Positions 24,225 through 36,943 are shown, counted from the first letter of the stretch. The stretch is DNA of 64,000 nucleotides from Azolla caroliniana (GCA_043228905.1 JBHGNT010000016.1:18228001-18292000); one strand, 5' to 3'. The notes: generated by a model not told the origin, from the sequence alone. Made by a program: numbers and translations.

Positions 24225-24552
24225 CACAGTTACGCGCTGTCTCTCACCTTGCACCAACAAGAATGACAACAACCACACACAACAAAAGTTTGCCCTAAGT
24301 CATATTTATACTAATATGAATTTTTCGGCTATTTACAAATATAGCCTCGAGGGACTCTTAGAAACATATTTACGAATATGTCTCTTCATCCGGTGAGCAT
24401 TCCTCACCGGGTCTACACCATCCGGCTCTCCGTAGCCGGGTACTCCTCATTCGGTCTTCACCGGGTCTGCACCATCCGGCTCTCCGTAGCCGGATACTCC
24501 TCATCCGGTCTTCACCAGGTCTGCACCATCTGGAGGGACCTGTCTCCAAACA
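23915..24552 (-). repeat. 3' LTR of copia A2 with CT microsatellite
   Basis: Minus sense starts TGTTTGGAGACAGGTCCC and probably ends GGAGCGTGCA. Homologous to LTR A1. (CT)n at about 24175-24221. Imperfect repeats of CCGGGTACTCCTCATYCGG occupy 24400-24530. Confidence 0.8.
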
Positions 24553-27500
24553 AACTCCCCCTTCATTCCGGCATGGGGTGTCTTACCAGTCCGATTCTCT
24601 TCCGGCATGCCTCCAACTTGTCGAGTATCAACACTTTGGTCAGCATGTATGACCCGTTCTCAGCCGTGTTGATCTTCATCAGCGCGAACTCCTGGTCATC
24701 TACTCTTTCCCGGATCCAATGATACCTCTGCTGGATATGCTTCATCTGGGAATGGTAGGCTGCATTCTTAGCAAGGTGGATGGCACTTTGACTGTTGCAA
24801 TAGAGCCGGTATTCATCTTGCCAGATACCGAGCTCTCCAATGAAGTCCTTCATCCATAATATTTCCTTGCTGGCTTCCATAGCCGCCATGTACTCCGCCT
24901 CCGTGGTTGACAATGCAACCGTCTTTTGCAACCTCGACTGCCAGGAAACAGCTCCCCCTGCATATGTCATTACATACCCGGATGTAGACCGGCTGGTATC
25001 CACATCAGCCAACATGTCCGAATCGGTGAAACCGTCAAGTTGAGGTTTTCCGGAGCCGAATCGGAGACACCTATTTGAAGTGCCCTTCAAATATCGGAGT
25101 ATCCATTTGACCGCGTTCCAGTGCTCCTTCCTGGGATTGCTCATAAACCGGCTCACCACTCCGACTACGTATCCTATATCCGGTCGGGTACACACCATTC
25201 CGTACATTAAGCTCCCGACGGTAGAGGCATATGGAATCTTCATCATATCCACCTTCTCTGCTTTCGTATTTGGGTTTTGCTTATCGAATAACCTGCAGTT
25301 TGTCGGAAGTGTCGATCCGACCGGTTTCGCATCTGACATGTTGAACCGGTGAAGCACCTTTGTCACGTACTTCTCCTGTGACAACCACAATTGCTTCACT
25401 GACCGGTTCCGGATAATATGCATCCCCAGCATCTGTCTTGCCGGACCCAAGTTTTTCATTGAGAAGGTCCGGTTGAGAGCCTTCTTCAGCATCCGTATTT
25501 TGACTTGGTCCCGTCCGACGATCAACATGTTGTCCACGTACAGAAGGAGTATCAAGAAGTCGCCTCCTTCGAACTTCTTCACAAACACGCAGTGAGCGGC
25601 CTGCGTCTTGTGGTACCCTTGATCGGTCATGAAGGAGTCGAACTTCCGGTACCATTGCCGAGGGGCCTGCTTCAACCCGTAGAGGCTCTTCTTCAACCGG
25701 CATACCAGGTGCTCCTTCCCTTTCTCCACGAATCCTTCCGGTTGCTGCATGTAGATCTCCTCTTCGAGGTCGCTGTGAAGGAATGTCATCTTCACGTCCA
25801 GCTGCTCTACCTCGAGGTCCATGCCTTCTGCTATACTCAGCATCGTCCGGATGGAGGTCATCTTTACTACCGGGGCAAATATCTCATTGAAGTCCACGCC
25901 CTTCTTCTGCCGGAACCCCTTCACCACGATCCTGGCTTTGTATCTCAGGGGGTTGCCGGCATCTCCCGGTTTCAACTTGTACACCCACTTGTTTCGGAGT
26001 GCCCGCTTTCCTTTCGGCAACTCCACCAATTCGTACGTATGGTTCTCATGCAGGGAATCCATCTCTTCTTGCATGGCACTCAACCATTTGCGGCTGTGGG
26101 TGTCATCCTTCGCTTCTTCGAAGCTTTCCGGCTCCCCCTCATCGGTTAGCAGAACATGCTCTGCATCCGGAAATCTCCGGGGCGCCCTTCTCTCTCTGAG
26201 AGGATATCTCCGTCTTTGGGCTTCGGTAACCGGCTCCTCCATTTGTTCTTCATCCGAATCCGATTCGGGGTCTTGGCTGGTTCCGGTTTCAGCTTCCTCT
26301 ACTTCTTCTTCAGCCTATTTGGTATCCTCACCGTAACCGGCTGGCTCCTCGAGTGCTAACCGGTCTCTTGCCGGTTGGGTCTGCTCATCGTAGAGTCGAT
26401 CCTTACCGGTCAACTCGGAGTTCATTATCTTCTTCTCCGATTCCCAATCGATGAGCGTCTTGTCCTCCATGAAGATAATATCTCAACTCCGGAATACCTT
26501 CTTGTCGACCAGGTCCCACACTCGGTAGCCGAACTCATCGTCACCGTAACCGAGGAATATGCATGGCCGGGTCTTTGGATCTAACTTTCCTCTCCGGTCC
26601 TTAGCAACATGCACGTATGCGAGACACCCGAACACCTTCAGATGGCGGTAGGATACTTCCTTACCGGTCCACACTCTCTGTGGCGTGTCTCCGTCCAAGG
26701 GTACTGAGGGTGATGTTTTTATCACATATGTCGCCGTCGACAATGCCTCAGCCCAAAACTTCTTGGGTAGTTTTGCATGCGCTAGCATACTCCGGACCCT
26801 CTCCATTATGGTCCGGTTCATCCTCTCGGCCAGTCTGTTTAGTTCCGGCGTCTTCGGCACGGTAAATTCGAGCCGGATTCCCTTCAAGCAGCAATACTCC
26901 TCGAACTGCCCCCGGTATTCACCTCCGTTATCTGCTCGAACCGTCTTCAGCTTCCGGCCGGTTTCTCTTTCCACTCTCGCATGGAGCTCTTTGAAGACGG
27001 ATAGCACCTGATCCTTCGTCTTCAACGGTGTGGCCCACAACTTCCGGCTGTGGTCATCAATGAATGTCACGAAGTACTGCGCTCCGGCATGTGACTTCGT
27101 GTCTACTTGACACACATCCGTATGCACCAACTCGAATGGTGCATTACGTCTCATCGGTGGCCTTGGTCGGAAGGAGGTCCTGTTTTGCTTACCGGCCAGA
27201 CAATCAGTGCATTTCTCCAAGTGCACGTTCTTCACTGGAATGAGGTTGTCGTCTGCAAGCCTCTTCATCCCCTTCTCGCTCATATGACACAGCCTCTTGT
27301 GCCACAGTTCACCGGCAGTGTCGGATGCCACGTTCACTTCTTCCGGACATAATCGGGCATTCATCAGGTACAGTGTGTTGACCTTCCGAGCCCGAGCCAC
27401 AATCAGGCTCCCTTTGCTGAACTTCATGACATCGTTCCGGATGCTACCCGTGTAGCCTTCATCATCTAGCCGACCGGTTGATATCAGGTTCAGACGAACC

Positions 27501-27695
27501 TCCGGAATGTGTCGGACATTCTTCAGCAGCAACTTGCATCCGGTTGGTGTTGACAGCCACACGTCTCCTATGCCGATAATTCGGCATGTACCTTCATTCC
27601 CCATCCGGACACAGCCGTGATCACCGGCTGAGTAGGATGAGAAGCATTTCCCGTCCGGGGTAAGGTGGAACGACGCTCCGGATGTCAAATGGCGT
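24553..27695 (-). pseudogene. Copia A2 pol: protease edge to RNase H, best family A copy
   Basis: One reading frame runs leftward from the B insertion to 24563 with only two stops: TGA at 26483 and TAG at 26315. It encodes the post-protease region (SGASFHLTPDGK), GAG-pre-integrase zinc (LWHKRLCH ... CTDCLAGK), integrase (VHTDVCQVD, VRADNGGEYRGQF, LAERMNRTIMERV), RT and RNase H ending at RHPMPE. The RT active site reads YVDN at about 25529, so a catalytic Asp is lost. A short deletion removed the residues before SGAS. Gag and 5' LTR are cut off by gypsy B. Confidence 0.92.
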
Positions 27696-28344
27696 TGTCG
27701 CGTTACTACGCGCGTGCGTGAGGAAACGAGATGAGACCACCGGGGTCTTGAACCGAAGAGCAGGTGATAGAAGGGGGAAAGAGAAAGAGAGAGATGCCCG
27801 GTCACGTATGAGCAAAGAAACACAGGGGCGTGGCCCGTCAACACAGAAAACGCGAATGGACACAGAGACAGGGAGACACGAGTGTTTGTATATTAACGAA
27901 TAACAAGTACACAGCAGAACACGCGAGCGGCTACAACTGAACAGGCCGGTGAACAGATGTCGATGCCTGTTCGTCTACGCACGAAATGGGGATAGGATGG
28001 AGGTGCTGCCGGAAGCACACGGGCGTTCCTCGAAGCAGCGCGAGCCTCCCGAAACCTGCAGAGAAGAGCAACAGAGAACAGACAGAGGAGAAGCGTTCGG
28101 TTCCAGTCTGACAACACTTCGTCCTCCTCAATGCGCGATCCCTTCTCCCTGCGTCTCCCTCTCCTTTATCGCGTCAAGAAGGGAGCCATCTCCCTCATTT
28201 ACTTCCTACCTACCGAATCTAACTACCCAGGATCTCTCTCTGTACCTAATTCTCTATTATATACATTAAGAGCGCGCACACGTGAAGGGCCGGTTCATGT
28301 GTGCTATTCACCGATTGCGCCAAGGGACGGTTTTCTTCACGACA
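27696..28344 (-). repeat. 3' LTR of gypsy B
   Basis: Same length as the 5' LTR. The minus-strand TATA box is damaged here (GCGATAAAGG against GCTATAAAGG in the partner). Confidence 0.93.
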
Positions 28345-28366
28345 TCCGCCCCCACCTAACCGCACA
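28345..28366 (-). other. Polypurine tract of gypsy B
   Basis: Minus strand reads TTAGGTGGGGGCGGA up to the LTR. D, E and the remnant at 59551 have the same kind of tract after GGATGTGCGG. Confidence 0.8.
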
Positions 28367-31300
28367 TCCACCGGTATGCGCCAAAATTGGGTTCTGGTTG
28401 GAGAAAACCGGCCCGGGTTCCGGTTCCTCGTCCATCGGTTCGTCCTCCGCCTCGGACTGATCATCGTCGTTGTCCAAGCCTCTTAGATCCGGTTCGCCGT
28501 CGTGGCGCTCCTTGAACGCTTTGATCCGTTTTCCTGCCACTGGTATCGCCATCCTCGTGCCGTCGAGTTCCGCCAGCTGATACGTCCCGTTGTCGTTGGC
28601 GCTCGTTACCACGTAAGGCCCGAACCACCGCTTTGCAAACTTTCATGTTGCTCGGTGCTGGTTGTCGAGGTTGCTGTCGTAGACCAACACTCAGTCGCCT
28701 TCCTCGATTTTCTTTGGTCTGAGCCAATGCGTTTGGTCGAACCGGGCTTTGTTCTTCATCCTCGTCGTCCGAAGTCTCTACGCCGCTCGTTCCACGTCCT
28801 CTGGCCTCCGCTCGAGCTGTCGTATACGCGCCGCTAGCAGTTCTTCCCGACTCATTTCGTCACTCTAGTCTATTGTCGCCCAGGACGAGATCGTCCGTTC
28901 CATCGGCATGATCGGCTTCTGTCCGAACATAAGCTCTGACGGCATGAACCCGGTTACCGAACTGTGTGTTGTCCGGTCCGCCCACAAGGCATAAGGTAAT
29001 AGCCGTGGCCAGTTCCCGACCTGGCCTCCGCATGCCCGGACTAGCGCTTTGACGATTGGCCCGTGCCTGCGCTCTACCTTCCCGTTTGCCTCCGGATTGT
29101 ACGCTGTGGTGAGCGAGACCTTGACCCCTAACTGGTTGAACAGCTCCTCAGCTTCTTCGGCGTCCAACTCCCTGCGGTCAGCCACGATCTTTCTGACGCA
29201 CCCGTACCGGCATATCACGTCTTCGATCAGGAACAAACACACGGCCGCGGTCGTTTTGTTCTGCAGGGCTCGGCCTTCCACCTGATTCGTCAGGTCCTCC
29301 CGGGCTAGCACCAAATATCACATCTGCCCTACGCCCATCGGCATCGTCACCAAATCTACCATCCATTTGAAGTGGATGGCCGGAGGGTAAGTGGGGTGAA
29401 GCTCGTCCCGATGTCTGACTATGGAGTGCATCTGACAGCTCTCACAAGTTGTCACGAATCGATGCACGTCCCGGTACAGTCCCGGCGACCAGTACTTCCC
29501 CTTTAGTTTCTCAAACGTGGCCCACGTCCCACGGTGTCCAGCCCAGGGGCTCTCGTGGTAGGCTTTCAGCAATTCCTCCTGTTCCTCCTTCATCGCCACT
29601 ACTCGGAGCGGGATGTCGTCCCTCTTCTTTGGGTGCTTCCACAAGTATCCGTCCCGGAGAAAGAACCGATACGCTTTCTTCTGGATCCGGTTGGCCTCGT
29701 CCCTTGTCCACGATGCGTCTGGCATCATTGTCCTTAAGAATCCCCCAATCTGCAGCCACTCCCCGTCGTACTGGCTCTCGTTGAAATCGTTAAGCGCCGG
29801 AGTGCTTTCCCCCTCGGTTGTTACGTAAGCCGCCTCGAAGAAGTCTATGCCGACTTCCTCGTCCTCCAAAACCATGCCGCCCTCGTCGCTGAATCTCGCC
29901 CTCGAAAGCATGTCGGCCATGGCATTGTCTTTCCCGGAAATGTGTCGTATTTCCGGATCCAGGGACTTGATGTACGCTATCCACCTGAGCATCGCCAGGT
30001 CCGGGGTTGCGCATCCGAAAACCATGCCGAGGATTGGCAGGCAGTCCGTCTCGATAATTACCTCTGTCCCGATCAGATAGTCTTTATCAGCCTTTACCGC
30101 CGAAACGATACCCCAGAGTTTGCGTTTAACCTGGACGTATCCTCGTTGTCGCTCGCTGAGGACCTTCGCGCCGAACCGGATTGGGAACCGAATACCGTCC
30201 TCATCTTCTTGGTTAACGACCCATCCGATCCCGGTCGGACTTGTATCTACCGTTATGTAGATGGGGTTGCCTTTCTCGTAGACGGCCTTCCGGAGCGCCA
30301 GAGCTGCAGCAAGAGCCTCCTTCATTTTTCGGACTAACTCCATATGCTCGACTCGCCACTCGAATCTTTGCCCCTTTTTCAGCAACCCGTATAGTGGCTC
30401 GGCAACGTGGGCGTAATGCGGGATCCATATGTGGTAGAACGCGCATGCTCCCAAGAACCTCCGTACCTCCGTGACCGAGTTACAGTCGGGCTTCATAGCA
30501 GAGATGGCTTCTACCTTGGCCGGAGACGGTTTTCGGCCATACGCCCCGCATAGATGTCCGACGACCATGATCTCCGATTGCCCGAAGGCCGATTTCTCCC
30601 CGGAGAAGGTGAGCCTCGCGTCCTCTAGCCTCTGCAGCACCCTCTCGCAGTCGTCAATGTGTGTCGTCGCGAATTTCCGGCATCCATCCGGTTCGATCGT
30701 TTCGTCCTTTTCCTCCACCGGACAGCCCTTGATCGGGATGTCGTCCAAGAATGGCATGGTGATGTCCGGGATACAATCCCTCAGCACCTTGTTCATCGCA
30801 TTCACCATGTGGGCCACCGAGTTTGTCCCTCCTTGTGGCAGGGTGCACATCCGCACTAGGCCGAGAGGAGTCCGCATCGTCGTAATGTCTCTGCTCTCTA
30901 TGGCTAGTTGGAACTGATCGTACCCCGAGTACAGATCACCGACCGAGTAGATCGACCTTCCGGCGAAGGCCTCCGCGAACTCGTCTATCGTTGGTCCGAT
31001 TCCTGCGTTCCGAATGGTCACTCTGTTGACCGGCTGCAGGTCTTGAATGAAGCCCAACGTCCCGTTCTTCTTCGGTACAGTAAACCACTGGTTTGAGTAC
31101 GGGGCACTCAACGGTTCGAGGATGCCCATATCGATTTTCTACCTCAACAGCTCCATTAGCTCCGGGATGTGAGCTCTCGGTACCGGAATCGGTTTGAGAT
31201 TCCACGTCACATGCGGTACCGTGAATATCACCATCGGTTTTACGACTGTCGGGTCTACGCACCCGATTTCTTCCGGTGAGAATGCGAAGGCTTTCCCGTG

Positions 31301-32224
31301 CCTTTCGAGCATTCTCCGAAACTAGTCTTCTTCTGCCGGCAGTAGGAACCCGCCCCCACCGATTTTGAGCTCCCGTAGCGTTCTGTCGGCGAAGGTGTGT
31401 CCTATGCAGGCCGGATCACGTAAACTAGGGTCCGACGCGACCCCCTCGATTCGCAACTCGCTGCCCTCCGGTAAGGGTGCCGCGACTGGCCTTACCTTCC
31501 GGTCCACAGTCTTGTACTTCGTGTTAACCCGGGCCATCCGATCTGACTCGAGCCCTCGACTGAAGTCCGTGATGACTTCATACATCTCTTCTGAACAAAC
31601 CGGTATCGTCTGGTCCTCTTTAAGGCCCTCTCCGACCACCTCTCGCAGTATTCCCAAGGTATCGTCGAAGGAGACCGCCTCCACGGCTCCGTTGATTTCC
31701 TCGCTGGGCCCGAGAACTCCGCACGCCCGAAGTCGCTCTTCCGCCCTTGTCTTTTCTCGGCCTATGACGTCGACTATCGTACACCCTCCGTTGTCGAAGA
31801 AACAAAACTTCCTACTTATGGTACAAGGATTCTTTGGTTTCGCTTTTATCGTACATTTGTGGGGTTTTCCCGGAGTGTCCGGACTGTCGCGGCCCCACGC
31901 CTTGGCAGCCCTCTCTAAAAATCCTCTCGGTTCTCGCCATTGAGGGACTCGCGGTTTCGCTCGTGGTTGGGTCGTACCGTCAGGAACTGGACCGAATGAC
32001 GCCCGTCCTGGCTCTTGACCCTCGCGTAAGCCGACCCGTTGTCCAGCACCTTGGTCTCCATTCGCGCCGCCGTAATGTACGGTTCCCCTAGAATGACCGG
32101 GTGCGAGGACGTTTCCTGCACAAAGAAGTGCTGGTCTATTTCGACATCGCCGATCTTGACTCGCACGTTTGGGCAGGCCCCGTGTAGTTCCTCGGTGGCG
32201 CGCGTCGCCGCCCATATCTTCCAC
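28345..32224 (-). pseudogene. Gypsy B pol: RT, RNase H, integrase, open except for seven stops
   Basis: One frame throughout. Linker 31322-32224. RT/RNase H 29318-31129 (603 residues): FLDD active site at residues 127-130, RNase H from YITVDTSPTGIGW to MADMLSRA, integrase zinc HESPWAGH...CESCQ, first integrase Asp in WMVDLV. Second Asp (VADRRELD) and Glu (GKVERRHG) at 28865-29314. C-terminal domain (FGPYVVTSANDNGTYQLAEL) at about 28450-28640. Stops: TAG 31322, TAG 31139, TGA 29318, TAG 28865, TAG 28778, TGA 28691, TGA 28643. No TAA. The frame differs from gag-protease and overlaps it, as expected for programmed frameshifting. Confidence 0.93.
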
Positions 32225-34038
32225 CCGTGCTTAGTGTTGATCGGCCATTTCCCCCTTTTGTAGAAGTCCATGGACATCAGGTTTATTTCCAAACCATGGT
32301 CCACCAGTGCCACCACCAGTTCCTGAACATCTCCGATTTTAACCGGGGTTTCAGTGGTCGCTCGGGCCCAGTGTGGCTTCGAATAGTGGCTCTCCGCCCA
32401 CTCGTCTTCCAGCGCCATGTCCTCTATGTGCGTCGTGCGCACTTCCACCGGCCTTTCCGGTTCTACCTCCGTTGACAGCCTCTTCCTCTTCACCAAGTCC
32501 ACGATGGAGTCGTGGAACTCCTTGGCTATCCCGAGCACCTCTCGCAACAACAGTTCCACCTTGCTGTCGAGGATTCGTTCTTCCAGGACCTTTCGTAGGT
32601 CCGTGGTCCTTTCAATCTCCGTGCCCAACCGGTATCCGCCCTTCTTGTGGTTATCCCGGGCACTGGACTCACCGGCCTCGTTCCGTTTCGGCCCGAATCG
32701 GGTTTCGTATCTCTGTGAGGGTCCTGCCCCTCCGTTTTTACCTACCCGTTTGTCTTCAACCAGAGCCTCGTAGTTTTGGCAAGCTGCTTCTACGAAACCT
32801 GTCCTTTCTTCGACCGGGTCACTCCACCCAGTTACCTCCTGGACCCGCTTCTCCGCGCAGTCCGCCTCGTCTCTCTTCAGTCGGGCACCAGCGAGGCCTT
32901 CCAGCACCGTCGGCCAGAACTTGGCTTTGCTCTCTTTCTGGGCCCCGCTGCCCCCGACCCGAATACCGGCTGACTCTGAGTAGTGGACGGTCTCCGCGTG
33001 CCGGGCTGCCACTTGTTCCATCAGCCTTTTCATTCCTCCTCTCCCGTCGTTTCAATTCAGGGCCCTCCGGATATCGTTGGCGTGCACCCGACCCTCCCAC
33101 AGGTACACTACCCGGCTTCTCAAAGCCTCCATAAAGTCCCCGCAGTCTTTCCGGATGTAGCCGACCTCGTCGCACCACATGCACCTACTTCCTGTCGGAG
33201 GCCTTCGGTCACGAGCCTGATCGCCGCCTTCCCTCCGAGCCTGGGCGATCTAGAGATCCTTTACCGCTCGTGTCAACTCCTCTAGAGCTGTTCCCCCGGA
33301 CGAGCCTCTAATCACGCCGGTCGAAGACAAACTGGTTTCGAGCCACTCCCGGGTCTCTTCCCTTCGTGCCTGCGGTATCGGTTCGAGCTTCCTTGCTGCG
33401 ACAGGTCCCGCCCCGGTCGCCTCTGTATCAGCCCACTCCCACCGTTTGTCAAAACGGCCGCAGACTCTCTTTACCGCGGCCCAGTCGGTCGTCAATCCGT
33501 CTTCGGTTTCCAGTAAGGAGCCAACTTGCCCCCGATCCCGTGTGTCAACCAATTTGACAAACAGTAGGACACGACTTGTGTCCAGAACAGTCCGATCGAG
33601 CGCCGAAAGGCGCGCAAAGCGTTCCTCAAACTCCCGAAGGAGTACCGACGCATTTCTTCCTTTGTTGGGGGACTCCACCCATTCCATGAAGCTCCACTTC
33701 GAAAGTCAAAGCGCGTCATCCAGCCCGTACTTCTCCAGGAGTCGTCCTTCGAACTCTTCCCAGGTCCGGCTCTCCGCCCAGACCTCGAGCACCTCTGCAT
33801 GGATGCCCGGCATCGCCACTCGAGAGAATCTGGCAAGACGCTTCTCTTCCGGAATATCCCTCATCAACATCTCCGCCTGGTAGGACGCCAAATAACTCGT
33901 GGACTCCTTTCCACTAAACCGGCCGATCGTACTGACGATCGCCTCAATAGCCCTGTCAAGGGCACCGGTGCCCTCGCGCGCGCTCACTATCCGGTCCACG
34001 ACCGAAGCCATGGCCTCTGCAAGATCCGACCCCCTCAT
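31915..34038 (-). pseudogene. Gypsy B gag-protease, open except for three stops
   Basis: Starts at the ATG at 34038. Capsid 33250-34038, with a TGA at 33706 where C and E have Arg in the matching RMT motif. Further stops are TAG at 33250 and TGA at 33052. The zinc knuckle reads CMWCDEVGYIRKDC, with Tyr in place of the expected His (codon 33157-33159; C to T would do it). The retropepsin ALVDHGLEINLMS lies in the 372-residue piece 31915-33033. The frame ends at 31915 after overlapping pol. Confidence 0.9.
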
Positions 34039-34063
34039 CTTCTCCTCCTCTGCCGCCTGATTT

Positions 34064-34079
34064 ACGTCGGGTTCACCAA
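34064..34079 (-). other. Primer binding site of gypsy B
   Basis: Minus strand TTGGTGAACCCGACGT, three bases inside the 5' LTR. Identical in D (52801-52816) and E. The tRNA is not identified. Confidence 0.82.
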
Positions 34080-34082
34080 CGA

Positions 34083-34731
34083 TGTCGCGTTACTACGCGC
34101 ATGCGTGAGGAAACGATGCAGGACCACCGGGGTCTTGAACCGAAGAGCAGGTGATAGAAGGGGGAAAGAGAAGGAGAGAGAAGCCTGGTCACGTATGAGC
34201 AAAGAAACACAGGGGCGTGGCCAGTCAACACAGAAAACGCGAATGGACACAGAGACAGGGAGACACGAGTGTTTGTATATTAACGAATAACAAGTACACA
34301 GCAGAACACGCGAGCGGCTACAACCGAACAGGCTGGCGAACAGATGCCGATGCCTGTTCTTCTACGCACGAAATGGGGATAGGATGGAGGTGTTGCCGGA
34401 AGCACACGGGCGTTCTTCGAAGCAGCGGGAGCCTCCCGAAACCTGCAGAGAAGAGCAACAGAGAACAGACAAAGGAGAAGCGTTCGGTTCCAGTCCGACA
34501 ACACTTCGTCCTCCTCAATGCGCGATCCCTTCTCCCTGCGTCTCCCTCTCCTTTATAGCGTCGAGAAGGGAGCCATCTCCCTCATTTACTTCCTACCTAC
34601 CGAATCTAACTACCCAGGATCTCTCTATGTACCTAATTCTCTATTATATACATTAAGAGCGCGCACACGTGAAGGGCCGGTTCATGTGCGCTATTCACCG
34701 ATTGCGCCAAGGGACGGTTTTCTTCACGACA
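34083..34731 (-). repeat. 5' LTR of gypsy B
   Basis: Plus-strand ends TGTCGCG and CACGACA. Minus-strand TATA box CTATAAAG at 34551-34558 is intact. 649 bases, matching the 3' LTR. Confidence 0.93.
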
Positions 34732-34735
34732 GCGT

Positions 34736-35205
34736 TCGACCATGGAGGAAGAAATGTGAGCACTTGATGCCAATGACACATAGGACTTTTTTGACCCTTA
34801 GCAACACTACAAACCAATCAAATGCAAATGGGTGTACAAGATAAAGTACAACGCCGGCAGCCCGAAACACAGGTGCAAGGCCTGATTGGTGGCCAAAGGG
34901 TACACGCAAACCCACCGAATAAACTACGACAAGACCTTTGCACCGGTAGCGAAGATGATGACTGTTCGTGTGGTGCTAGGAGTAGCAACGGCAAGGGTGA
35001 TGACGATGGACGTGAAGAATGTGTTTCTTCAAGGCGACCTTGAAGAACAGGTATTTATGGCCCAACCCCTTGGATTTCAGTCAGAGATGAACAAGTCGGC
35101 AGTATGTCGACTGAAGAAGTCGTTTTACGGCCTCAAGCAAGGCCCCCCTGCTTGGAACTCGAAGATCACGCATCGGTGTCGTGAAGATTTTTGGCAACGA
35201 TGAGA
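34736..35205 (+). pseudogene. Copia P: reverse transcriptase fragment
   Basis: RT block from KYNAGSPKHRC through VAKGYTQTHRINYDKTFAPV and DVKNVFLQGDLEEQVF to GLKQGPPAW (open 34886-35203). It stops before the active site. The remaining RT and RNase H are deleted, and a polypurine-like tract follows at 35278. Confidence 0.83.
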
Positions 35206-35616
35206 AAACCAGATGGAATGGGCAAAGTCGGTGATCTACAACATGTGCACATATACATTAGGAAATGTATATAGAATAAAGGGGGAGGCATAATTTCCTC
35301 ACATTGTAACGTCCTTCCTTCCTTGTTCTATAAAAGGAGGGAAGGGTCTCTTGTAAAAGGGTTCCCATTTTGAGTTAGGAGGGTGTACCATGTATATCTA
35401 AGGTTTGGTAGTTTCTCCTTTTCTTCTTATTTTCCTTAGGGTTTCTACTTTGGTTTTCTTCACCCTAATTCGATTTAGGGTTTCATTTAGGTTTTCTTCA
35501 TCATCGTCTTGTAGGGTTTCGGTTCTTTGTGTGATCTTTCTTTTGAGTGGAGGTTTAGTGTTCCGTTTTGGTTCTTCATCTTGTGAGAGTTCGTGAGAGA
35601 TTTAGGGTTTTGGTTT
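35206..35616 (+). repeat. Polypurine tract and LTR-like sequence of copia P, with TATA box
   Basis: AAAGGGGGAGGCA at 35278-35290 looks like a polypurine tract. TATAAAAGGAGG at about 35330 is a plausible TATA box, and a leader with four TAGGGTTT motifs (near 35439, 35477, 35513 and 35601) follows. No second copy is in the window, so LTR status is inferred. A host promoter fragment is a weaker alternative. Confidence 0.5.
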
Positions 35617-36436
35617 TCATGCCCATCTGCGTCACCCCGGCTTGATCCGGATTTGTCCGAATCGGAGCGCTTCTTCCAATATTTGCTCTCTTAGTGACCC
35701 TTCAGGCCACAGTACCAACAATCTGTCATAGGCTTTCCTTGTCGGTTTTGGCACCGGCTTGACTCCCCTGCTCCCGGAGGGTCCGGAACTGTTGTCGGCA
35801 TGACAATTATGCCTCCTATTTTGCTCTTGTCGGTCGCCTCCATTGCGTGCCAACCCGCCTCATCCACCATTACCATGGGGCCTTAGACACCAACCCACTG
35901 AGATAGACCTACACCATTTCATCCTCCTCGACAGTCACATTGATGGAAGTGAGGGGATCGTAGGTCTCCTTGATCCGGACTGTATAATCAGCCACATATA
36001 TCTTTCTGTCGGACATAGTTAAGCTCTTGTTGGAGCTGCAACTTCTTGGTCGTTGTGCTTGCCACGAAAACCTTCTTCAGGTTCGTCCAAACATCTTTGG
36101 GTGACTTGGCATCCCGGATGTAGCTAAGTAGATGATCACCAACAGATGCGAAGCAGTACATTACTGTACATGTTGCTTGCTCCCAAGCCGAAAAGTCCCT
36201 ATGTGTTGTATCCGATGTTGCATCGTTCGCTCCTTCAACATAACTCCAGTACCCATGTCCAAGCAGGTACTGGTTCATCTTGTATGACCGAGACGCGTAG
36301 TTGCTTCTATCAAGCTTCTCCGTTGGAAGTGAGCTTCCCATTCCTCTATCCCTGTTCCTATAGTTCGAAAAAAATAACCTCTTCATTTATGTGTTGGTAG
36401 CTCTTGTCGGTGGAAAATGATTCTTCTAACCCTCAA
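35617..36436 (-). pseudogene. Copia H gag
   Basis: Capsid part 35988-36386 (YWSYVEGANDA, FSAWEQATCTVMYCF, VWTNLKKVF). The nucleocapsid piece 35632-35876 has a zinc knuckle start CWYCGLKGH, then a TAA. Pol is missing at the left where copia P begins. Confidence 0.84.
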
Positions 36437-36546
36437 ACTCTGATACCATGTAAAAGATCTATATGAAAATGCTACAACTAACAACACAACCGGATCACTC
36501 GTACAGAAGTAGAGAAGAAACACAGAGAATGGAGAAGACACAGTAT
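36437..36546 (-). repeat. Copia H primer site and partial 5' LTR
   Basis: CTCTGATACCA at 36438-36448 (Met-tRNA site, minus strand). The LTR edge TGTAAAAGATC starts at 36449. It is cut at 36546 by the LTR of gypsy G. Confidence 0.8.
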
Positions 36547-36940
36547 AATACGGAGTGAAGGAATTAATTAAGTATGGTTGTAAATAAGCATAGTGTGGAC
36601 GGACGGACTGGAAACGGTATGCCGTTCCAGATCCGGACGGATCCCGAATAGGTGCGATAGGCACCGTTTTGTACTACGGACCGGAAACCTATTTAAAGGC
36701 CCGGACCCCATTGTAATCGCAGCGGATAATTAATAGAGCGTATGGTGTTTATACTTCTGTGTTGATTTCCGTTCTGTAATTATTGTTATATCTTACGCGT
36801 GTAATTAACAAAAGCGCTCTAATCATGTAACCTACTTAAGTCGGTGTAATCGTTGAGTCATAATCCTATGCCGTAATCACCCTTTGGTGAAGTGTCTCCG
36901 TGACACCTTGTGTTAGGCCTTGTCCGGTCAGAGAACAACA
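36547..36940 (+). repeat. 5' LTR of gypsy G
   Basis: Begins AATACGGAGTG, ends GAGAACAACA. TATA-like TATTTAAAG at 36690-36698. The true start could lie further out: the shared sequence does not begin TG, and no purine tract directly precedes the 3' copy. Confidence 0.85.
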
Positions 36941-36943
36941 CAG

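Larger units (their letters stand above)
27696..34731 (-). mobile_element. Full-length Ty3/gypsy retrotransposon B
   Basis: Two 649-base LTRs (27696-28344 and 34083-34731), TGTCGCG...CACGACA on the plus strand, with about 20-25 differences by eye. Flanked by GCGT at 27692-27695 and 34732-34735, a 4-base target duplication. Primer site, gag-protease, pol and polypurine tract are all in order on the minus strand. No frameshift breaks it apart from the natural-looking gag-protease/pol frame change; ten stops do. Left flank is copia A2, right flank copia P. Confidence 0.95.

Noticed and set aside
35400-35616. Host gene promoter with TATA and telo-boxes
   Set aside because: No host coding sequence follows; the next sequence is a minus-strand copia gag, and a polypurine tract precedes it.
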